From: Streptomyces flavidovirens DSM 40150
Lineage (GTDB): Bacteria; Actinomycetota; Actinomycetes; Streptomycetales; Streptomycetaceae
DNA: 64,000 nucleotides
Assembly (NCBI RefSeq): GCF_000429085.1
Contig: NZ_AUBE01000015.1
Span: forward strand, 62,001 to 126,000
Reading direction: 5' to 3'
In this document: in pieces, positions 60,137-64,000 of the stretch
Numbering within the stretch: the stretch's first letter is position 1
How the letters are laid out: each line of letters starts with the position of its first letter
Notes under the pieces: model-generated
The model's database searches: none
What the model was told of the DNA's origin: nothing
What the model saw: only the letters and a program-made list of their open reading frames with translations
Translations under genes and position numbers: made by a program

Positions 60137-60891
60137 GGGGTTTCGCCCAGGAAGTAGCGGCGGTAGCGGTCCCCGAGCCGGTCCATGTCCAGCAGGACGA
60201 AGAAGTCGGCGACGTCGAACTCGGGGTCGTGGGTGGGCGCCCCGCACATCCACGCGCCGAGCCTGAAGTAGCCGCGCAGCAGCGGCGGCAGGCCGGCGTA
60301 ACCGGGCTGCTTGGCCGGCAGTGCGTCGGGCCTCCAGGGCCGTCGCGGGTGGACGCGCAGTTCGGGCGGCGAGGAGTGCTTCGCCGTGCCGAGCAGCCAG
60401 GCGCCGGCCGCGGCCGTGCCGCCGTCCGACAGGGGTACGGAGGCACAGCCGGCCAGGTAACGGTGGCCGGAGAGCAGGACGTAGCGGGCGAGCGCGGACC
60501 ACATCAGGTTGATCACCGCGCCCGAGCGGTGGTCCGGGTGTACGCAGGAGCGGCCCGCCTCGATCATGGCCGGGCGCAGGCCGTCGAGGGCCCGCAGGTC
60601 GAACTCGCTGTCGGAGTAGGACCGTGCGGTCCGTCCGGGCGGCAGGAGCCGGTAGGTGCCGACCACCTCGCCGGTCGTGCTCTCGGTGACGATCAGGTGG
60701 TCCACGAGGTCGTCGTACGGGTCGATGTCGTGCCCGGCCAGGGGCGAGTCGAGGGTCGCGCCCATCTCCTCGCCGAAGACCCGGTACCGCAGCCGCTGCG
60801 CCGCCCGGATCTGGTCCTCGGAGTCCGCGATGGAGGTGACGTACGAGCTGGCGGGCGTCGGGGCGGTGGCTGTGGTGTGCATGAGGCGCAT
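60133..60891 (-). CDS. OlsB-like N-acyltransferase (GNAT, hemolysin/ornithine-lipid family)
   Basis: 252 residues. Matches the OlsB/Acetyltransf_5 pattern: QIRAAQRLRYRVFGEEMGAT (about 26-45), DPYDDLVDHLIVTE, VVGTYRLLPPG, MIEAGRSCVHPDHRSGAVIN and YLAGCASVPL. In characterised members the enzyme transfers a 3-hydroxyacyl group from ACP to ornithine. Start ATG at 60891 (GGAG 11 bases upstream); a second ATG three codons later. Coupled to the OlsA-like gene downstream. Confidence 0.87.
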   Translation of the reverse strand: MRLMHTTATAPTPASSYVTSIADSEDQIRAAQRLRYRVFGEEMGATLDSPLAGHDIDPYDDLVDHLIVTESTTGEVVGTYRLLPPGRTARSYSDSEFDLRALDGLRPAMIEAGRSCVHPDHRSGAVINLMWSALARYVLLSGHRYLAGCASVPLSDGGTAAAGAWLLGTAKHSSPPELRVHPRRPWRPDALPAKQPGYAGLPPLLRGYFRLGAWMCGAPTHDPEFDVADFFVLLDMDRLGDRYRRYFLGETP

Positions 60892-61044
60892 GGGTGCCGT
60901 TCTCCGTCCGGTTCGGGGCCGATCGCGCAAGGAGCATGGCGGGGGCGACGGTCGTACCGGTGACAAGGAGGACTGGCCGCCGGATCCGTCGCATGAACAG
61001 CGGGGTTCGGGGCCGGACGGCTGTCGCTTCGAGGCGCGGGTGAG

Positions 61045-61050
61045 TAATAC
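61045..61050 (+). promoter_or_regulatory. Candidate -10 element for a leaderless GNAT mRNA
   Basis: TAATAC at 61045-61050 ends seven bases before the ATG at 61058, and no ribosome site is present. This spacing places the transcription start at or next to the ATG. A -35 box is not clear. Confidence 0.6.
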
Positions 61051-61057
61051 TCTCCGT

Positions 61058-61537
61058 ATGGGCTCACGCATTACCCGTGTCCGACGGGCGACCTCACGGG
61101 ACGCGAAGCGGCTCACGCGGCTCGTACGGACCTCCCGCGCCTACGAGGGCCCGTACGCCCCGATGGTGGCCGGATACCGGGTGGGGCCCGACTACATCGA
61201 GACGCACCGGGTGTTCGTGGCCGTCGGTCCGGACGACGACCGGCTGCTCGGCTTCTACGCTCTGGTGCTGGACCCGCCGGAGCTCGACCTGATGTTCGTG
61301 GCCGACTCCGCCCAGGGCCTGGGCATCGGCCGCCTGCTCGTCGCGCACATGCGCGGCGAGGCGCGCGCCGCGGGGATCTCCGGCGTGCGGGTGGTCTCGC
61401 ACCCGCCCGCCGAGGGTTTCTACCTCAGCGTGGGCGGCGAGCGGACCGGAACCGAACCCGCCAACCCGCCCGCGGTGATGTGGGACCGCCCGGAGCTCGT
61501 CATTCCGGTCGGATGGGACCGCCATTCGGAGGACTGA
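61058..61537 (+). CDS. GNAT N-acetyltransferase
   Basis: 159 residues. Acetyl-CoA binding motif: LDLMFVADSAQGLGIGRLLVAHM (about 75-97, Q/RxxGxG/A as QGLGIG). The C-terminal part has VRVVSHPPAEGFYLSVGGER, the GNAT beta-4/5 region. Substrate unknown. No ribosome site precedes the ATG, while TAATAC lies seven bases upstream, so translation from a leaderless mRNA is likely. Divergent from the OlsB-like gene (166 bases). Confidence 0.88.
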   Translation: MGSRITRVRRATSRDAKRLTRLVRTSRAYEGPYAPMVAGYRVGPDYIETHRVFVAVGPDDDRLLGFYALVLDPPELDLMFVADSAQGLGIGRLLVAHMRGEARAAGISGVRVVSHPPAEGFYLSVGGERTGTEPANPPAVMWDRPELVIPVGWDRHSED

Positions 61538-61637
61538 GGGCGATCGGCGGGAACTGAGCGGGCCGCGCAAGCGTTGGCGGGTTGGGCAAAGAGATCGTCA
61601 AAGGGCGCGGCCCGCGCCGGATTGAGCAGGGATCTTC

Positions 61638-62213
61638 ATGGGTGTCAGTCTCTCCAAGGGCGGCAATGTCTCGCTCTCCAAGGAGGCCCCCGGCCTGACC
61701 GCTGTCATGGTGGGCCTGGGCTGGGACGTACGCAGCACGACCGGGACCGACTTCGACCTCGATGCCAGCGCCCTGCTGCTCGATGTCAACAGCAAGGTCG
61801 TGTCGGACCAGCACTTCGTCTTCTTCAACAACCTCAAGAGCCCCGACGGCTCGGTCGAGCACACCGGTGACAACCTCACCGGTGAGGGCGAGGGCGACGA
61901 CGAGCAGATCAAGGTGAGCCTCTCCACGGTTCCCGCCGAGGTCGACAAGATCGTCTTCCCGGTGTCGATCCACGAGGGCGAAAGCCGCGGCCAGAGCTTC
62001 GGCCAGGTCCGCAACGCCTTCATCCGGGTCGTCAACCAGGCGGACAACAACGAGCTCGCCCGTTACGACCTCTCCGAGGACGCCTCGACCGAGACGGCCA
62101 TGGTCTTCGGCGAGCTGTACCGCAACGGCGCGGAGTGGAAGTTCCGCGCCGTCGGCCAGGGGTACGCCTCGGGCCTGCGCGGCATCGCGACGGACTTCGG
62201 CGTCAACATCTGA
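61638..62213 (+). CDS. TerD-family protein
   Basis: 191 residues, standard TerD size. Pattern: MGVSLSKGGNVSLSKEAPGL, VGLGWDVR, DFDLDASALLLD, FVFFNNLKSPDGSVEHTGDN and the calcium-binding acidic loop GEGEGDDEQIKVSLS; then FIRVVNQADNNELARYDLSE. TerD proteins bind calcium and form part of stress/tellurite-type complexes; several unlinked copies are common in Streptomyces. AGGGA upstream of the ATG. Stands alone here and is followed by a hairpin. Confidence 0.95.
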   Translation: MGVSLSKGGNVSLSKEAPGLTAVMVGLGWDVRSTTGTDFDLDASALLLDVNSKVVSDQHFVFFNNLKSPDGSVEHTGDNLTGEGEGDDEQIKVSLSTVPAEVDKIVFPVSIHEGESRGQSFGQVRNAFIRVVNQADNNELARYDLSEDASTETAMVFGELYRNGAEWKFRAVGQGYASGLRGIATDFGVNI

Positions 62214-62225
62214 TACGCCGCCTCG

Positions 62226-62262
62226 GGGCTGTCCGCGCCGGCACGCCCGGCCCGGACAGCCC
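62226..62262 (+). terminator. Terminator after the TerD gene
   Basis: GGGCTGTCCG (62226-62235) pairs with CGGACAGCCC (62253-62262), 12 bases after the stop codon. A short GC-rich inner stem is possible. Confidence 0.85.
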
Positions 62263-62329
62263 GGTTCGCCGTGCGCGGTCGGCCGTGACGGAGCCGCGAG
62301 TGTCGCCGAACTAACACGGGCATTCTTTA

Positions 62330-62368
62330 TGCAACTTGTTGCACAACGGTGCCCGCGTCGACTACACA
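62330..62368 (+). promoter_or_regulatory. Promoter with palindromic operator for the flavin oxidoreductase
   Basis: Palindrome TGCAAC-TT-GTTGCA (62330-62343) overlaps a -35-like TTGCAC (62339-62344). An 18-base spacer leads to TACACA (62363-62368), and the ATG follows seven bases later (62376). No ribosome site is present, so the mRNA may be leaderless. The palindrome is of the kind bound by MarR/TetR regulators and would block the promoter when occupied. Confidence 0.7.
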
Positions 62369-62375
62369 TTGCGGC

Positions 62376-64000
62376 ATGAGTCCGACGACTGCGTACCCGC
62401 GCCTGCTGAGCCCCCTCGACCTGGGCTTCACGACCCTGCCCAACCGCGTGCTGATGGGTTCCATGCACGTCGGACTCGAAGAGGCCGAGCGCGGCTTCGA
62501 GCGGATGGCCGAGTTCTACGCGACCCGCGCCCGCGGCGGCGTCGGCCTCATGGTCACCGGTGGCATAGCCCCCAATGACCGCGGCCGCCCCTACCCCGGC
62601 GGCGCCAAGCTGACCACCCCCGAGGAGGCGACGCAGCACCGGCAGGTGACGGACGCCGTGCACCGCGAGGGCGGCAGGATCGCGATGCAGATCCTGCACT
62701 TCGGGCGGTACGCCTACCACCCCGACCTCGTCGCCCCCAGCGCGATCCAGGCGCCCATCAGCCCGTACACGCCGAACGCCCTGACCGACGCCGAGGTCGA
62801 GGAGACCATCGAGGACTTCGTCCGTGCGGCAGGGCTCGCCAAGTCGGCGGGTTACGACGGCGTGGAGATCATGGGGTCCGAGGGCTACCTGATCAACGAG
62901 TTCATCGCCGCGCACACCAACCACCGCGACGACCGGTGGGGCGGCTCGTACGAGAACCGCATGCGCTTCCCCGTGGAGATCGTCCGCAGGGTGCGCGAGC
63001 ACGTCGGCCCGGACTTCATCCTCATCTACCGGCTGTCGATGCTCGACCTCGTCCCCGGCGGTTCCTCCCTCGACGAGGTCATCACGCTCGCCCGCGCGGT
63101 CGAGGCGGCCGGTGCGACGATCATCAACACCGGCATCGGCTGGCACGAGGCCCGCATCCCCACCATCGCGACCTCCGTGCCGCGCGGCGCGTACGCCTGG
63201 GTGACGAAGCGGGTCATGGGGTCGGTGAAGATCCCGCTGGTGACGACCAACCGCATCAACACCCCCGAGAAGGCCGAGGAGCTGCTCGCCGACGGCTGCG
63301 CCGACATGGTGTCGCTCGCCCGCCCCTTCCTCGCCGACCCCGACTTCGTCGCCAAGGCCGAGGCCGGCCGCTCCGACGCCATCAACACCTGCATCGGCTG
63401 CAACCAGGCCTGCCTCGACCACACCTTCAGCGGGCTCATCACCTCCTGCCTGGTCAACCCCCGCGCCTGCCACGAGACCGAGCTGGTCCTGACTCCCACC
63501 CGCCGCGCCAAGCGCGTCGCCGTCGTCGGCGCCGGGCCCGCCGGGCTCGCCTGCGCGGTGACGACGGCCGAGCGCGGCCACGCCGTGACGCTGTACGACG
63601 CCTCCGAGGTGATCGGCGGCCAGCTCAACATCGCGCGCAAGGTGCCCGGCAAGGAGGAGTTCAACGAGACGCTGCGGTACTTCCGCAGCCGGCTCGACGA
63701 GCTCGGCGTCGAGCTCCGCCTCGGCACCCGCGCCACCGCCGAATCCCTCACCGCCGCCGGCTTCGACGAGATCGTCCTCGCCACCGGCGTCACCCCCCGC
63801 GTCCCGCGGATCGAGGGCATCGACCACCCCAGCGTCATCAGCTACCTCGACCTCCTGCGCGACGACGCGAAGGCGGGCGACCGCGTCGCGGTCATCGGCG
63901 CGGGCGGCATCGGCTTCGACGTGGCCGAATTCCTCACCGACACGTCCACGGACGCGGACGACGCGGCGAGCCTCAGCCCCGAGGTCTTCTCCGCCCAGTG
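62376..64000 (+). CDS. NADH:flavin oxidoreductase / 2,4-dienoyl-CoA reductase type, N-terminal part
   Basis: The first 541 codons are in the window; the gene runs off the right edge. The FMN TIM-barrel (old-yellow-enzyme type) spans about 1-340: FTTLPNRVLMGSMHVGLEE, QILHFGRYAY, GYDGVEIMGSEGYLINEF and DDRWGGSYENRMRF. Then comes the 4Fe-4S cysteine cluster (CIGCNQACLDHTF, with further Cys in SCLVNP) and an FAD/NAD module with VAVVGAGPAGLACAV (about 380) and VAVIGAGGIGFDVAEFL. In relatives it reduces 2,4-dienoyl-CoA in unsaturated fatty-acid breakdown; other enoate substrates are possible. A palindromic operator controls the promoter. Confidence 0.93.
   Translation, partial: MSPTTAYPRLLSPLDLGFTTLPNRVLMGSMHVGLEEAERGFERMAEFYATRARGGVGLMVTGGIAPNDRGRPYPGGAKLTTPEEATQHRQVTDAVHREGGRIAMQILHFGRYAYHPDLVAPSAIQAPISPYTPNALTDAEVEETIEDFVRAAGLAKSAGYDGVEIMGSEGYLINEFIAAHTNHRDDRWGGSYENRMRFPVEIVRRVREHVGPDFILIYRLSMLDLVPGGSSLDEVITLARAVEAAGATIINTGIGWHEARIPTIATSVPRGAYAWVTKRVMGSVKIPLVTTNRINTPEKAEELLADGCADMVSLARPFLADPDFVAKAEAGRSDAINTCIGCNQACLDHTFSGLITSCLVNPRACHETELVLTPTRRAKRVAVVGAGPAGLACAVTTAERGHAVTLYDASEVIGGQLNIARKVPGKEEFNETLRYFRSRLDELGVELRLGTRATAESLTAAGFDEIVLATGVTPRVPRIEGIDHPSVISYLDLLRDDAKAGDRVAVIGAGGIGFDVAEFLTDTSTDADDAASLSPEVFSAQ

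Overview
The window is chromosomal DNA from a Streptomyces-type actinobacterium. Base composition is very GC-rich, third codon positions are strongly biased to G/C, GTG and TTG starts are frequent, genes often overlap by four bases (ATGA/GTGA), and several genes probably lack leaders. From memory, the order ilvN-ilvB, GGDEF/EAL gene, gatB-gatA-gatC, GGDEF/EAL gene, ligA, mnmA, cysteine desulfurase, opp transporter, gcvT-gcvH-glyA-sdaA matches a conserved core segment of the S. coelicolor chromosome. Most of the window is therefore ordinary core genome, and no wholly new system is evident. The less ordinary content is regulatory RNA, gene remnants, small genes and repeats.

Region 1 (1-12.7 kb): the start of ilvN and ilvB (minus strand), preceded by a classical attenuator with a 13-residue Ile/Leu/Val leader peptide; a membrane-anchored PAS-GGDEF-EAL protein whose EAL motifs are degenerate; a hydroxyacid dehydrogenase; an aldo/keto reductase; a glucose/sorbosone dehydrogenase lipoprotein; and a large LuxR-type ATPase regulator (LAL) preceded by a 65-residue basic protein. 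Region 2 (12.7-24.6 kb): an acidic membrane protein, a GNAT acetyltransferase, an MMPL transporter, a Tat-exported phospholipase C, the GatCAB amidotransferase with a small membrane gene between gatA and gatB, and an RmdB-like GGDEF-EAL protein.

Region 3 (24.8-34.7 kb): ligA, a MetE-like protein, an SDR and the sulfur/tRNA-thiolation genes (cysteine desulfurase, mnmA), with a Tat-exported amidase between the last two on the other strand. An accessory patch at about 28.8-31.5 kb holds two decayed genes (a LOG-family phosphoribohydrolase and an alpha/beta hydrolase) around a DUF427 gene and beside an HTH/DUF397/ATPase regulatory cassette. Region 4 (34.7-46.7 kb): two coupled small membrane proteins divergent from a TetR gene, a thioesterase-like gene, a TRIC-type channel, a five-gene oligopeptide transporter (oppC-A-B-D-F) with a strong hairpin after oppA, two SseB-family genes and a P-loop kinase-like gene.

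Region 5 (46.8-51.4 kb): a tandem glycine riboswitch followed by gcvT, gcvH, glyA and, after a terminator, sdaA. Together these form a route glycine to serine to pyruvate. Region 6 (51.4-64 kb): a TetR/hypothetical divergent pair, CsbD, two coupled secreted proteases (M14 carboxypeptidase and subtilase), a six-copy 62-bp tandem repeat, an OlsB/OlsA-like acyltransferase pair, a probably leaderless GNAT gene, a TerD protein, and the start of a 2,4-dienoyl-CoA-reductase-like flavoenzyme behind a palindromic operator.
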